Source of the DNA: Natronocella acetinitrilica
GTDB taxonomy: Bacteria; Pseudomonadota; Gammaproteobacteria; Nitrococcales; Aquisalimonadaceae
Direction: 5' to 3'
Length of the DNA stretch: 64,000 bases
Assembly: GCF_024170285.1 (NCBI RefSeq)
Contig: NZ_JALJXV010000007.1
Span: forward strand, 186,001 to 250,000
The notes below the pieces were generated by a model. It did no database searches. It saw only the letters and a list, made by a program, of their open reading frames with translations, and had not been told where the DNA came from. A program made the translations under genes and the position numbers. This document shows positions 39,246 to 48,619 of this stretch, one piece after another (the first letter of the stretch is position 1; each line of letters opens with the position of its first letter).

Positions 39246-39336
39246 GCCGGTGACGCCTTGATTGACGCCGCTTCCCGGGGTTTTCCGCGCTGCAACAAGC
39301 GCTTACTACAACTGGGCAACAAAACCCTTTGGAGGT

Positions 39337-39516
39337 TCAGAAATCCGTGCAGCGACCATTCTTCTCCCAATCGCCATATCGCGTGGGCTCCGGCCCTTCC
39401 TGGCCGCCGAATTCCGGCGGCAGATCCGGTGCCGGACGCTTTCCCTGCGGTCGCCGTGTGACGTCCGCGTTCTGCTCATCTGTCGGGTCGATGACGGGCT
39501 TTTTCTGCTCGGCCAT
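39337..39516 (-). CDS. DUF1674 protein, SdhAF4-like
   Basis: 59-aa soluble protein ending in the diagnostic DUF1674 block EFGGQEGPEPTRYGDWEKNG followed by RCTDF; the N-terminal half is charged and probably disordered. The mitochondrial member of this family (SDHAF4/Sdh8) binds flavinylated SdhA and helps complex II assembly. The gene lies 163 bp upstream of sdhC on the same strand, consistent with an SDH assembly role (inference). ATG 39516 has GGGAG 7 bp before it. Much longer same-frame readings upstream run through the divergent ygfZ and are spurious. Confidence 0.85.
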   Translation of the reverse strand: MAEQKKPVIDPTDEQNADVTRRPQGKRPAPDLPPEFGGQEGPEPTRYGDWEKNGRCTDF

Positions 39517-39603
39517 GTGCGGACTCCCTTGGATCGCAGGGGTGGCAGCCCCAGAATAGGTGCAGGTAGAAACGCTCCACATTATCCAACAAGGAGGCTC
39601 TCG

Positions 39604-40602
39604 ATGCATCCCGGATGGGCAGACCTGCTTCACGACAACCCTTCGATGACGGCGCCCTCGGGCACAACGGCGGTGGCCACCCAGGGCCATTGCCCGCTGC
39701 CAGAGTTGGGCATCATCCTCGTGCGAGGTGCCGACGCTTCCACTTTCCTGCAGTCTCAGCTCACCCAGGACATCGGCTCGCTGACAGATGGCCATGCCGG
39801 ATTCGCCGGCTACTGCAACCCCAAAGGCCGCCTTTACGCCCTCATGACTGTCGTGAAAGTCGCCGACGCATTCATCCTGCTGACCGAGCGCGGCGTTATC
39901 GAACCCCTGCTGAAGCGACTGCGGATGTTTGTACTTCGCTCCAAGGTGGAACTGGACGATATGTCCGACCAGTATCAGGCCGTTGCCGTCTTTGCCGATC
40001 GGGCAGCGGTGCTGGAAGAGTCCGTTGGCACCCTGCCAACGGCAGCCGGCACCCTTACCGAGGCGGGCGATATGCTGCTCCTGCGCTGGCACGATGCAGA
40101 GACAACAGTTGTGCTTGCTCATGGCGAAGACGCCATCGGTCTCTGGCAGACACTGGAAGCTGCAGGGCCGGCAGTCCATCCCGACGCCTGGCGACTACTC
40201 AATATCTCGTTGGGCATCCCGACGGTTCAGGCCGAGACCATCGAAAGCTTTGTTCCCCAGCAGGTCAACCTGGAACGCATTCACGGGGTGAGCTTTCGCA
40301 AGGGCTGCTATCCCGGCCAGGAAGTGGTGGCGCGCATGCATTACCTGGGCAAGCCAAGCCGCCGCACCTATCGGCTGCAAGGCCCCGGCTCCGAAGCACC
40401 GGCAGCGGGCGTCCGTGTCCTGACCGCAGACGACAAGCCGGCGGGTGAAGTGGTCTCTGCGGCCCGCAGTGGTGACGGCGTCGAACTGCTCGCGGTCCTG
40501 CGCAAGGAATTTGTCGATCGCCAGGATCTCAACGTCGAGGGCATGCCCGTGTCCTTCCAGGCACTGCCCTACACCATTGAAGACGACGACGCCGAAAGTT
40601 GA
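39604..40602 (+). CDS. ygfZ: Folate-binding protein YgfZ
   Basis: 332-aa GcvT-like protein (IBA57 family) needed for repair or assembly of certain Fe-S enzymes. The hallmark KGCYPGQEVVARMHYLG, with the functional Cys, is present near the C-terminal third, and LVRGADASTFLQSQLTQDI marks the N-terminus. Strong ribosome site AAGGAGG 6 bp before ATG 39604. Divergent from the DUF1674 gene (87 bp apart). In E. coli ygfZ neighbours sdhE-ygfX; here it is on the other side of the sdh operon. Convergent with lysS, 2 bp apart. Confidence 0.94.
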   Translation: MHPGWADLLHDNPSMTAPSGTTAVATQGHCPLPELGIILVRGADASTFLQSQLTQDIGSLTDGHAGFAGYCNPKGRLYALMTVVKVADAFILLTERGVIEPLLKRLRMFVLRSKVELDDMSDQYQAVAVFADRAAVLEESVGTLPTAAGTLTEAGDMLLLRWHDAETTVVLAHGEDAIGLWQTLEAAGPAVHPDAWRLLNISLGIPTVQAETIESFVPQQVNLERIHGVSFRKGCYPGQEVVARMHYLGKPSRRTYRLQGPGSEAPAAGVRVLTADDKPAGEVVSAARSGDGVELLAVLRKEFVDRQDLNVEGMPVSFQALPYTIEDDDAES

Positions 40603-40604
40603 CG

Positions 40605-42116
40605 TCAGCCGGCTGACTCGGGCCGCATGGCCGGGAACAGCAGCACGTCCCTGATCGACGCCTGATCGGCAAACAGCATGATCAGGCGATCGATACCGAT
40701 GCCCTCTCCGGCGGTGGGCGGCAGGCCATACTCCAGGGCGCGGATGAAATCAGCGTCGTAGTGCATGGCCTCGCTGTCGCCCGCCTCCTTCTCCGCCGCC
40801 TGCCGGCGGAAACGCTCCGCCTGATCTTCGGCGTCGTTCAACTCGGAAAAGCCATTGGCGATCTCTCGCCCGGCAATGAACAGCTCGAACCGCTCCGTGA
40901 CAAACGGGTCATCGTCACTGGGGCGGGCCAGTGGCGATACCTCCACCGGATAGTCGGTAATGAAGGTCGGATTCTGCAGGTGGTGCTCCACCGTTGCCTC
41001 GAAAATCTCAAGCTGTATCCGCCCCAGGCCATCGGTTTCCCTGAGGTTCAGACCGAGCCCCTCTGCCACCGCCCGTGCGCGATCCGGCTCCGCCAGATCT
41101 TCGGCGCTGAGGCCGGGGTTGTAGCGCAGAATGGCATCATGGACGCTGAGCCGCTGGAAAGGCGCGGCAAAATCCAGCCGGGCCTCCTGGTAGGTAATCA
41201 CTTCGGCCCCCGTCAACTCCCGCGCCAGGGTCCGTAACAAGTCCTCGGTGAGATCCATCAGATCATTGTGATCGGCATAGGCCTGATAGAACTCGAGCAT
41301 GGTGAACTCGGGATTATGCCGGGTCGACACACCCTCATTGCGGAAGTTGCGATTGATCTCGTAGACCTGCTCGAAACCACCCACGACCAGCCGCTTCAGA
41401 TAGAGTTCCGGCGCGATGCGCAGGTAAAACGGCATGTCCAGCACGTTGTGGTGGGTGATGAACGGCCGCGCCGTTGCGCCACCGGGAATGGGCTGCATCA
41501 TCGGCGTTTCCACTTCCAGGAAGCGCCGGGCGTTCAGGTAGTCACGGATCAACTGAATCATCCGGCTGCGCAGCACGAACACATCCCGCACTTCCGGATT
41601 GACGATGAGATCGACGTAGCGCTGGCGGTAGCGCGCCTCCTGATCGCTGAGACCGTGGTATTTCTCCGGCAGGGGGCGCAGGGCCTTGGTGAGTAGCTCC
41701 ACCCGCTCGCAACGGACCGACAGCTCGCCTTTCCGGGTCTTGAAGACCACACCCTCGGCACCGACGATATCGCCAACGTCCCAGCCCTTGAAGGCCTGGT
41801 AGGCGCCCTCGGGCAATTCGTCCCGGGCGAGAAACAGCTGGATCCTGCCGGTCATGTCCTGCAGATGCGTGAAACTGGCCTTGCCCATGACACGCTTCGC
41901 CATCATGCGCCCGGCCACCCGGACCCGAACACCGCGGGTTTCAAGGCTGTCGCCATCCAGTTCGCCGAACTCCACTTGTAGATCGGCGGCATAGGCGTCA
42001 CGACGGAAGCTGTTGGGGAACGCCCGATCTGTCTCCCGCCAGGCCCGGAGCTTTTCGCGGCGCTGGGCGATCAACTTGTTCTCGTCATTATCCTGCACGT
42101 GGTCAACCTTTTTCAT
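40605..42116 (-). CDS. lysS: Lysyl-tRNA synthetase (class II)
   Basis: Charges tRNA-Lys; homodimer, 503 aa (E. coli LysS 505). An N-terminal OB-fold anticodon-binding domain ([24 protein letters not shown], shortened) is followed by class II motif 2 ([20 protein letters not shown]) and motif 3 ([13 protein letters not shown]). Directly follows prfB, sharing a base at 42116 (TAATG), as in the E. coli prfB-lysS operon. Confidence 0.97.
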   Translation of the reverse strand: MKKVDHVQDNDENKLIAQRREKLRAWRETDRAFPNSFRRDAYAADLQVEFGELDGDSLETRGVRVRVAGRMMAKRVMGKASFTHLQDMTGRIQLFLARDELPEGAYQAFKGWDVGDIVGAEGVVFKTRKGELSVRCERVELLTKALRPLPEKYHGLSDQEARYRQRYVDLIVNPEVRDVFVLRSRMIQLIRDYLNARRFLEVETPMMQPIPGGATARPFITHHNVLDMPFYLRIAPELYLKRLVVGGFEQVYEINRNFRNEGVSTRHNPEFTMLEFYQAYADHNDLMDLTEDLLRTLARELTGAEVITYQEARLDFAAPFQRLSVHDAILRYNPGLSAEDLAEPDRARAVAEGLGLNLRETDGLGRIQLEIFEATVEHHLQNPTFITDYPVEVSPLARPSDDDPFVTERFELFIAGREIANGFSELNDAEDQAERFRRQAAEKEAGDSEAMHYDADFIRALEYGLPPTAGEGIGIDRLIMLFADQASIRDVLLFPAMRPESAG

Positions 42117-43214
42117 TAGAGCCCGGCCTTGAGGCTGGCTTCGATAAAGCGATCCAGATCCCCGTCGAGCACAGCCTGGGTATTGCCCACCTCGACGCCG
42201 GTGCGCAGATCCTTGATGCGTGACTGATCCAGCACATAGGAGCGGATCTGACTACCCCAGCCGATATCGGATTTGTCTTCTTCGGCGGCTTCACTGGCCT
42301 CGCGCCGCTTTTGCATCTCCAGTTCGTAGAGCTTGGCGCGAAGCTGATTCATCGCCGTGGCCTTGTTCTTGTGCTGGGAGCGGTCATTCTGACACTGCAC
42401 CACGATACCCGTGGGCTCGTGAGTGATACGCACCGCGGATTCGGTCCGGTTGACGTGCTGACCACCGGCGCCACTGGCCCGGTACACATCAATGCGCAGA
42501 TCCGCCGGATTGATATCCACCTCGACGGAATCGTCGATCTCCGGCGAGACAAAAACAGCAGCGAACGAGGTATGTCGGCGATTACCGGAATCAAACGGCG
42601 ACTTCCTGACCAGCCGATGCACCCCGATTTCCGTGCGCAACCAGCCAAAGGCATAGTCACCTTCGAAGCGCACCGTAGCGCTCTTGATGCCTGCCACTTC
42701 GCCGGCGGAGACTTCGATCAGCTCCGTCTTGAACCCGCTGCGCTCGCCCCAACGCAAATACATGCGCAGCAACATCTCGGCCCAGTCCTGGGCCTCGGTG
42801 CCACCGGACCCGGCCTGGATATCCACAAATGCATTGCTTGCGTCCATGTCTCCGGAGAACATGCGCTGGAATTCCAGGCGCGAGACACCGGTCTCCACCC
42901 GTGCGATATCCGACTCCACCGACTGAATCGTCTCTTCATCGTCCTCGTCGCGGGCCAGCTCGATGAGTTCGTCCACGTCCTCGACCGTGGCGGTCAGCCG
43001 ATCGATCTCACCCAGGGTTTCCTGCAGCCGGGAACGTTCGCGGTTCAGCGCCTGGGCTTCATCCGGGCGGTTCCAGATATCCGGGTCCTCCAGCAGACCC
43101 ATTACCTCTTCCAGGCGTTCCTTTTTTGCCGGGTAGTCAAAGATACCCCCTAAGGGCTTCCAGGCGTTCCCTCAGGTCTGCGGCGTGCTGCAGCAGCGGA
43201 TTGATCTCGATCAT
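42116..43214 (-). CDS. prfB: Peptide chain release factor 2, with programmed +1 frameshift
   Basis: RF2 recognises UGA and UAA stop codons. Translation starts at ATG 43214 ([20 protein letters not shown]), meets an in-frame TGA at 43139-43137 and must shift +1 to continue at [14 protein letters not shown]. The shift site has the canonical elements: internal SD-like AGGGGG, then TAT CTT TGA C. After the shift the protein has the SPF anticodon-mimic tripeptide ([11 protein letters not shown]) and GGQ in [13 protein letters not shown]. About 365 aa when joined. Low RF2 favours the shift, giving autoregulation. In the same operon as lysS. Confidence 0.97.
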
Positions 43215-43335
43215 GGCTGCTCCGGTTTCCGGGTTGCGTCGATAGCGCCGTCGGGCATGACACAGCGGCGCGTGAAGGGCCGCGATCTTACTACAGCCGA
43301 CATGTTCAGGCGAAGTCCACACCTTGCGCCGACGC

Positions 43336-46300
43336 TCAGGAGACCAGGGCCCATTGCGCTTTGAGACGTTTATCAGATACCGGCATTGCCGCGCCGATAG
43401 CTTGCGCAAACAATGATATACGGTATTCTTCCAGCATTAACCTGAAGTCGAGGAGTGCTGGATCGTCGGTACCCTCGCGCCGGTGCCTCTCAGCCCTGAC
43501 CAGGTAATCTTCCCACCAGGGGCGAAGCTGCCGTGTGCGTTGGGCATCCCGCACCGGATCCGCCGGATATTTGTCCAGGCGATAGCGCAGAGCCGACAGA
43601 TAGCGTGGCAGATTGTCCAGCATGGCCGGTGGTAATGCACTGAGAAAGTCCGGGAAGACCAGCGCTTCCAGGTGCTCGGCCATGTCCCGGAAGCTGTCCA
43701 TGCCGTCGAGCGCCCGGGGACGGCGCAAGGCGGCGCGCAAGGCATGGTAGTCGGCCAGCACACCGCCAATACGCGCGATCTCCGCCTCGCCACGCTCCAC
43801 CAGAACTCCGCGGTGCCGGTCGAGACAGGACCTGAAAGCAGCGCTGGTGGTGGGTACGTCCTCCTCCTCCAGAAACACACGGTCAACGATCATCCGCAGC
43901 ATGTTTTCCGTCAGGTCCTTGCTGCCCCCCAGCGGCGCGTACTGTAACTGCAGACTCTTCTGCCCCGTGATACGGCTGCTCAGCACCTTGACCTGGTCGC
44001 GCAGCGCCAGCATTAGCAACCGTTGCACGGCTTGGCGCGTCCGCCGGCCGGCCCCTGCCTGGGAGTCCGCGAGGGTCTGTGCCACGTGGGTGCCGCGATC
44101 CTCCAGCGCTGGATAGGTACGCACAGCGATGCCGTGCTGCTCATACTCCAGAGATTCGGGAATATCGCCGAAATCCCAGCGGGTGATATCGTCCCGCGCC
44201 CATTGGTCGACCCCAGGAAGAGCTGCGTTGGCTGCGTCCCCGACATGGCCCGCGAGCCTCTGCTGCAGGACTGCCAGGTCGCGTCCCCCACCAAGTTCGC
44301 GGCCGTCGCCGTCCACCACCCGGTAACGCATGCGAAAGTGCTCGGGAAGTTCGATGGAATCCCAGGTCTCCGGAGAGACGTCCTGACCGGTCATGCGCTG
44401 CAGTTCGCGCCGCAGGCCATCAATCAACGAACCCTGCCCCGCCGGTAGTGACTCGACCACTGCCCGCGCGAAATCCGGTGCCGGAACGAACTGCTTGCGC
44501 AGCCGCTTCGGCAGGCCCCGGATCATCGCCGTGATCTTCTCTTCCAGCAGCCCGGGCACGAGCCACTCGAAATCCGCTGGCCGGACCTGGTTCAGGGCAA
44601 CAATGGGCACGGTGACGGTGACACCGTCCGCGGGGTCACCGGGTTCGAAGTGGTAGTGCAGTGGCAGGCGCAGATCACCAACACGCAGGTAGTCCGGGAA
44701 GCGCTCGCCGGTAACCACGGACGCATCATGGGCCATGAGATCGTCGCGCTGCATGTGCAGCAAGGTGGGCTCCCGGGCTTCGGCCTTTCGCCGCCAGCGC
44801 TCGAAACCGCGCAGATCATTCACCGTCTCCGGAACCCGGGCGGCAAAGAATGCGTAACGTGCCTCCACATCCACCAGCACGTCGCGACGCCGGGACTTCG
44901 CCTCCAGGGCCTGCACCTCGGCAATCATTCGGCGGTTGTGCTCGATGAAGCCACCCCGGCTGTCAACCTGATCCTCGGCGAGGCCCTGACGAAGAAAGAT
45001 CTCCCGGGCATCGGCGGCATCAACCCGGGCATAGTCAACCGGTCGCCGGGCAGCCAGCACCAGGCCATACAGGCTGGTGGTCTCGAAGGCCCGCACCCGC
45101 CCCCGCTTTCGATCCCAGTGCGGCTCGGTGACGTTTCGGCGCAGCAGATGCCCTGCCAGCGCCTCGATATCCTGGGGATTGGTGCGTGCAGCAACCCTGG
45201 CAAACACCCGGCTCGTCTCCACCAGCTCCGCTGCCATGATCCACTTGGGACGGCTTTTTGCCAACGCGGAACCGGGGAAGATGGCCAGTTTCAGGTCCCG
45301 CGGTCCGGTGTACTGATCTCCCTCGTCGCGAACGGCCACCGCACCCACGAGCCCGGTCAACAGGGCTTTGTGAATACCTGCCGGGGCTGCTGGCTCGGTA
45401 TTCGTCCGCAATCCCATGCTCGCCGTGTACTCCCGAAGCTGGCGGTGGATGTCGTCCCAGTCCCGCAGCCTGGCCATGGACAGGTAATGCTCCCGTGCCC
45501 AGGTCCGCAGCTTGCTGCGACTCAGGCGGCCGGACGCCTCGCGGTAATCCCGCCACAGGTTGAGAAAACCGCTGAAGTCGGAATCCGCGTCTTTCCACAC
45601 CGCATGGGCCTGATCCGCAGCCTCCCGCGCGTCCAGCGGGCGTTCCCGTGGGTCCTGTATGCTCAGTGCTGCGGCGATCACGAGCACCTCGGTCAGGGCG
45701 CCCTGGCCCGCGCCGGCAAGCAGCATGCGGCCGATGGTGGGGTCCAGCGGCAGACGCGCCAGTTGGCGCCCGGTGTCGGTCAGCTTGCGGTCCGCATCTA
45801 CTGCACCCAGTTCGTGGAGCAGGCGGTAGCCGTCATTGACGAAGCGCCGATCCGGCCCTTCCACGAAGGGGAAGTCGTCCACCGCACCGAGGCGCTGCGC
45901 CTCCATCTGCAGGATGACGGCGGCGAGATTGGTTCGCAGGATCTCCGGATCGGTGAATGCCGGGCGGGCGGCGTAATCCTCTTCCGAATAAAGCCGAATG
46001 CAGATGCCCGGTGCGACCCGGCCGCAGCGCCCCGCCCGCTGGTCCGCCGAGGCCCGCGAAATGGGTTCGATGGGAAGCCGCTGGACCTTGGTTCGAAAAC
46101 TGTATCGGCTGATCCGGACCTGACCGGTATCCACCACGTAACGAATCCCGGGCACGGTGACGGACGTCTCGGCCACGTTGGTGGCCAGCACGATGCGCCG
46201 GCCCGCGTGGGACTGAAACGCCTTCTGCTGTTCCGCAGCCGACAACCTGGCATACAGCGGCAGCACTTCGGTATGGGGCGGATGGCGCTTGCGCAGGGCT

Positions 46301-47226
46301 TCGGCGGTTTCACGGATGTCCCGCTCCGTGGGCAGGAACACCAGCACATCGCCACGCCCCTCGCCCGCCAGTTCTTCCACGGCCTCGAGGATACCGGTCT
46401 GCATGTCCCGGTCAGGTTCCCGGCTCTCGCCGGACACCAGCGGCCGGTAACGTACCTCTACCGGATAGCTACGGCCGGACACCTCGATCACCGGCGCATC
46501 GTGGAAATGACGGGAGAACCGCTCAGGATCGATGGTGGCAGAGGTGATGATGACCTTGAGATCCGGCCTTCGCGGCAGGAGCTGCTTCAGGTAACCCAGC
46601 AGGAAGTCGATGTTGAGGCTGCGCTCATGGGCCTCGTCGATGATGATGGTGTCGTATTGCAGGAGGCTTCGATCGCCCTGGATCTCCGCCAGCAGCATGC
46701 CATCGGTGAGCAACTTGATATGGGTTCGGTCGCTGACCCGGTCGGTGAACCGCACCTTGTAGCCAACCGCCCCGCCCACTTCCGAGCGCAATTCCTCGGC
46801 GACGCGACTGGCCAGCGTCCGCGCCGCCAGTCGCCGGGGTTGGGTGTGGGCAATCATGCCGTCGACCCCTCGTCCCAGCTCCAGGCAGATTTTCGGGAGC
46901 TGGGTGCTTTTCCCGGAGCCGGTCTCTCCACAGACCACGATCACCTGGTGACGCTGCAGTGCGTCGGCAATGCGCTGCCGCTGCGTGCTGATGGGCAGAT
47001 CGTCGGGGTAGGTGGGTCTCGGCAGGGCTTCTAATCGGCCTGACCGCCGCTGAGCCGAGGCCGCCGCGTCCGCCGCCAGCTTGTCCACCGCCCGGGAGCG
47101 CGGCTTGCCCGATGCGATTTCCCGTTGCAGTCGCCGCAGCCTTGAGGCCAGCCTAGGCCTGTCCCTGGCCAGACAGACCTGGATGGTTGTTTCGACCAGC
47201 TGAAGCCGTTCCGCCGGATCAGTCAT
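43336..47226 (-). CDS. hrpA: ATP-dependent RNA helicase HrpA
   Basis: Large DEAH-box helicase, 1296 aa (E. coli HrpA 1300), implicated in rescue of stalled ribosomes. Walker A GETGSGKSTQLPK near residue 100, DEAH in IIIDEAHERSLNIDFLLGYL, SAT in ITSATIDPERFS, motif V/VI ATNVAETSVTVPGIRYVVDTG and QRAGRCGRVAPG, then HA2/OB domains and the long HrpA-specific C-terminal region. ATG at 47226. A 794-codon antisense open frame within it is a shadow of codon bias. Confidence 0.96.
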   Translation of the reverse strand: MTDPAERLQLVETTIQVCLARDRPRLASRLRRLQREIASGKPRSRAVDKLAADAAASAQRRSGRLEALPRPTYPDDLPISTQRQRIADALQRHQVIVVCGETGSGKSTQLPKICLELGRGVDGMIAHTQPRRLAARTLASRVAEELRSEVGGAVGYKVRFTDRVSDRTHIKLLTDGMLLAEIQGDRSLLQYDTIIIDEAHERSLNIDFLLGYLKQLLPRRPDLKVIITSATIDPERFSRHFHDAPVIEVSGRSYPVEVRYRPLVSGESREPDRDMQTGILEAVEELAGEGRGDVLVFLPTERDIRETAEALRKRHPPHTEVLPLYARLSAAEQQKAFQSHAGRRIVLATNVAETSVTVPGIRYVVDTGQVRISRYSFRTKVQRLPIEPISRASADQRAGRCGRVAPGICIRLYSEEDYAARPAFTDPEILRTNLAAVILQMEAQRLGAVDDFPFVEGPDRRFVNDGYRLLHELGAVDADRKLTDTGRQLARLPLDPTIGRMLLAGAGQGALTEVLVIAAALSIQDPRERPLDAREAADQAHAVWKDADSDFSGFLNLWRDYREASGRLSRSKLRTWAREHYLSMARLRDWDDIHRQLREYTASMGLRTNTEPAAPAGIHKALLTGLVGAVAVRDEGDQYTGPRDLKLAIFPGSALAKSRPKWIMAAELVETSRVFARVAARTNPQDIEALAGHLLRRNVTEPHWDRKRGRVRAFETTSLYGLVLAARRPVDYARVDAADAREIFLRQGLAEDQVDSRGGFIEHNRRMIAEVQALEAKSRRRDVLVDVEARYAFFAARVPETVNDLRGFERWRRKAEAREPTLLHMQRDDLMAHDASVVTGERFPDYLRVGDLRLPLHYHFEPGDPADGVTVTVPIVALNQVRPADFEWLVPGLLEEKITAMIRGLPKRLRKQFVPAPDFARAVVESLPAGQGSLIDGLRRELQRMTGQDVSPETWDSIELPEHFRMRYRVVDGDGRELGGGRDLAVLQQRLAGHVGDAANAALPGVDQWARDDITRWDFGDIPESLEYEQHGIAVRTYPALEDRGTHVAQTLADSQAGAGRRTRQAVQRLLMLALRDQVKVLSSRITGQKSLQLQYAPLGGSKDLTENMLRMIVDRVFLEEEDVPTTSAAFRSCLDRHRGVLVERGEAEIARIGGVLADYHALRAALRRPRALDGMDSFRDMAEHLEALVFPDFLSALPPAMLDNLPRYLSALRYRLDKYPADPVRDAQRTRQLRPWWEDYLVRAERHRREGTDDPALLDFRLMLEEYRISLFAQAIGAAMPVSDKRLKAQWALVS

Positions 47227-47252
47227 TCAAGGCTGGCTCGGCCACCCATGGT

Positions 47253-47822
47253 TCAACCTGCCTGCCGCGCCCGCCGCTGGTGATCCCGATTCGGATACTT
47301 CCGGGCAGGGAGCTGCAAAGCCTCCAGTTCCCAGTGGCTGTCGTTGCAGTGAAGCAGCAGGCACGACGGCCCGCCATAGGTCCGGGTGCGCCCCGCCGCT
47401 CCCGGATTGACCACCCAGGGCTCTTCATCCGTATCCATCATCAGACGGTGGCTGTGGCCATAGACGATCAGACGGGCGTCAGGGTAGCGCTTGCGCAGGT
47501 GGCGGTGGCGCTCGCTGATCGATCGATTGTCATCACCATGGACGACCACAACGGTGCCGCCGGGTAGATCGAGGCGTGCCTCCGCAGGCAGGTTCTCGAG
47601 AAAGCGGGTCTCCGACTCCGTCCAGCGGCTGGAGGTGTCATTGTTACCCCGCACGGCGACGACCTGTTGCCGCGGCTGCAGCGCACACAGCACATCGGCA
47701 CCGCCGACGTCACCGGCGTGCACCGCGTAGTCGCACTCGGCGACACGCTCGGCGATACGGGGGTCCAGAAAGCCATGGGTGTCGGAAAGAATGGCAACTC
47801 GGGAAGCTTTTTTATCAGTCAT
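47253..47822 (-). CDS. Metallophosphoesterase, YfcE/MJ0936-like
   Basis: 189-aa calcineurin-like phosphoesterase. Metal-binding motifs are complete: ILSDTHG (residues 11-17), HAGDVGG, VRGNNDT, HGDD and GHSHR. It resembles the MJ0936/YfcE phosphodiesterase group with broad activity on bis-pNPP and unknown natural substrate. The gene lies 9 bp after thrH and 26 bp before hrpA on the same strand, and may be cotranscribed with them. Confidence 0.9.
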   Translation of the reverse strand: MTDKKASRVAILSDTHGFLDPRIAERVAECDYAVHAGDVGGADVLCALQPRQQVVAVRGNNDTSSRWTESETRFLENLPAEARLDLPGGTVVVVHGDDNRSISERHRHLRKRYPDARLIVYGHSHRLMMDTDEEPWVVNPGAAGRTRTYGGPSCLLLHCNDSHWELEALQLPARKYPNRDHQRRARQAG

Positions 47823-47831
47823 GACATCCAG

Positions 47832-48437
47832 TCAGGCGCGAAACGCCTCATCTATCCGCGTTTTCAGTTCCTCGTAGTCAGTACAGACCGGGAACTGGGG
47901 AAACTCGTCAATCACGTTCTGCGGCGGTCGGAACAGCATTCCGTGGTGGGCCTCCGCCAACATGCTCGTGTCGTTGTAGGAATCGCCCGCCGCCACAGTG
48001 CGGAAATTGAGCCCCTTGAAGGCCTCGACAGCGGCCCGCTTGTGGTCACTCATCCGCAGCTCGTAGTTCTTGATGCGCCCGTCAGAACCTACCCGCAAAC
48101 GATGACAGAACAACGTTGGCCAGCCGAGTTGCGCCATCAGCGGTCGAGCAAACTCGTAAAAGGTATCGGAAAGGATAACAAGCTGGTAACGAGCCCGTAC
48201 CCAGTCGACAAAGTCACGGGCTCCGGGAAGTGGCGCCATGCCAGAGATGACCTGCTCGATGCTGTCCATACCCAACTGATGCTGATCCAGCAGCGCCAGT
48301 CGCTGTCGCATGAGCACGTCATAGTCGGGCACATCACGGGTGGTTGCCTTGAGCGCATCGATCTGCGTCCGCTCCGCGAAATCTATCCAGATTTCCGGAA
48401 TCAACACGCCCTCAAGATCGAGACAGACTATCTCCAC
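47832..48437 (-). CDS. thrH: Phosphoserine phosphatase/phosphotransferase ThrH
   Basis: HAD-superfamily enzyme of 201 aa; in P. aeruginosa ThrH has phosphoserine phosphatase activity and phosphoserine:homoserine phosphotransferase activity. The start VEIVCLDLEGVLIPEIWIDFAER holds motif I in the ThrH form (DLEGVL, with Glu in the position usually Asp+2-like), followed by motif II LSDTFYEF and motif III/IV region AAGDSYNDTSMLAEA. GTG 48437 follows GGAGGAA at 5 bp; an upstream longer frame is rejected. Whether a separate serB exists elsewhere cannot be seen. Confidence 0.93.
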   Translation of the reverse strand: MEIVCLDLEGVLIPEIWIDFAERTQIDALKATTRDVPDYDVLMRQRLALLDQHQLGMDSIEQVISGMAPLPGARDFVDWVRARYQLVILSDTFYEFARPLMAQLGWPTLFCHRLRVGSDGRIKNYELRMSDHKRAAVEAFKGLNFRTVAAGDSYNDTSMLAEAHHGMLFRPPQNVIDEFPQFPVCTDYEELKTRIDEAFRA

Positions 48438-48619
48438 AGTTCCTCCATCACCCGCGTACGCGGCCGGTGCGGCCGTTTCGGCGTCTATCGCGCCTTGGGC
48501 CGCCCCGGAAAGCGGCACAAGGTATTCGTTTTTACCGGGGGGCGCAAGGCAGTGCGTCACGGGCCGGATCCGCTACGCCCTGACCCATCCGGACTCGACC
48601 TATCGCCTGGTGCCGCAGG

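Noticed and set aside
40604-40617. GTCAGCCGGCTGAC palindrome between ygfZ and lysS
   Set aside because: Perfect inverted repeat but short, loopless, without T-run and overlapping the lysS stop; not enough to call a terminator.
44650-47034. 794-codon open frame antisense to hrpA
   Set aside because: Lies entirely opposite a well-supported HrpA gene with intact helicase motifs; its translation has no recognisable domain and is a product of GC-rich codon bias.
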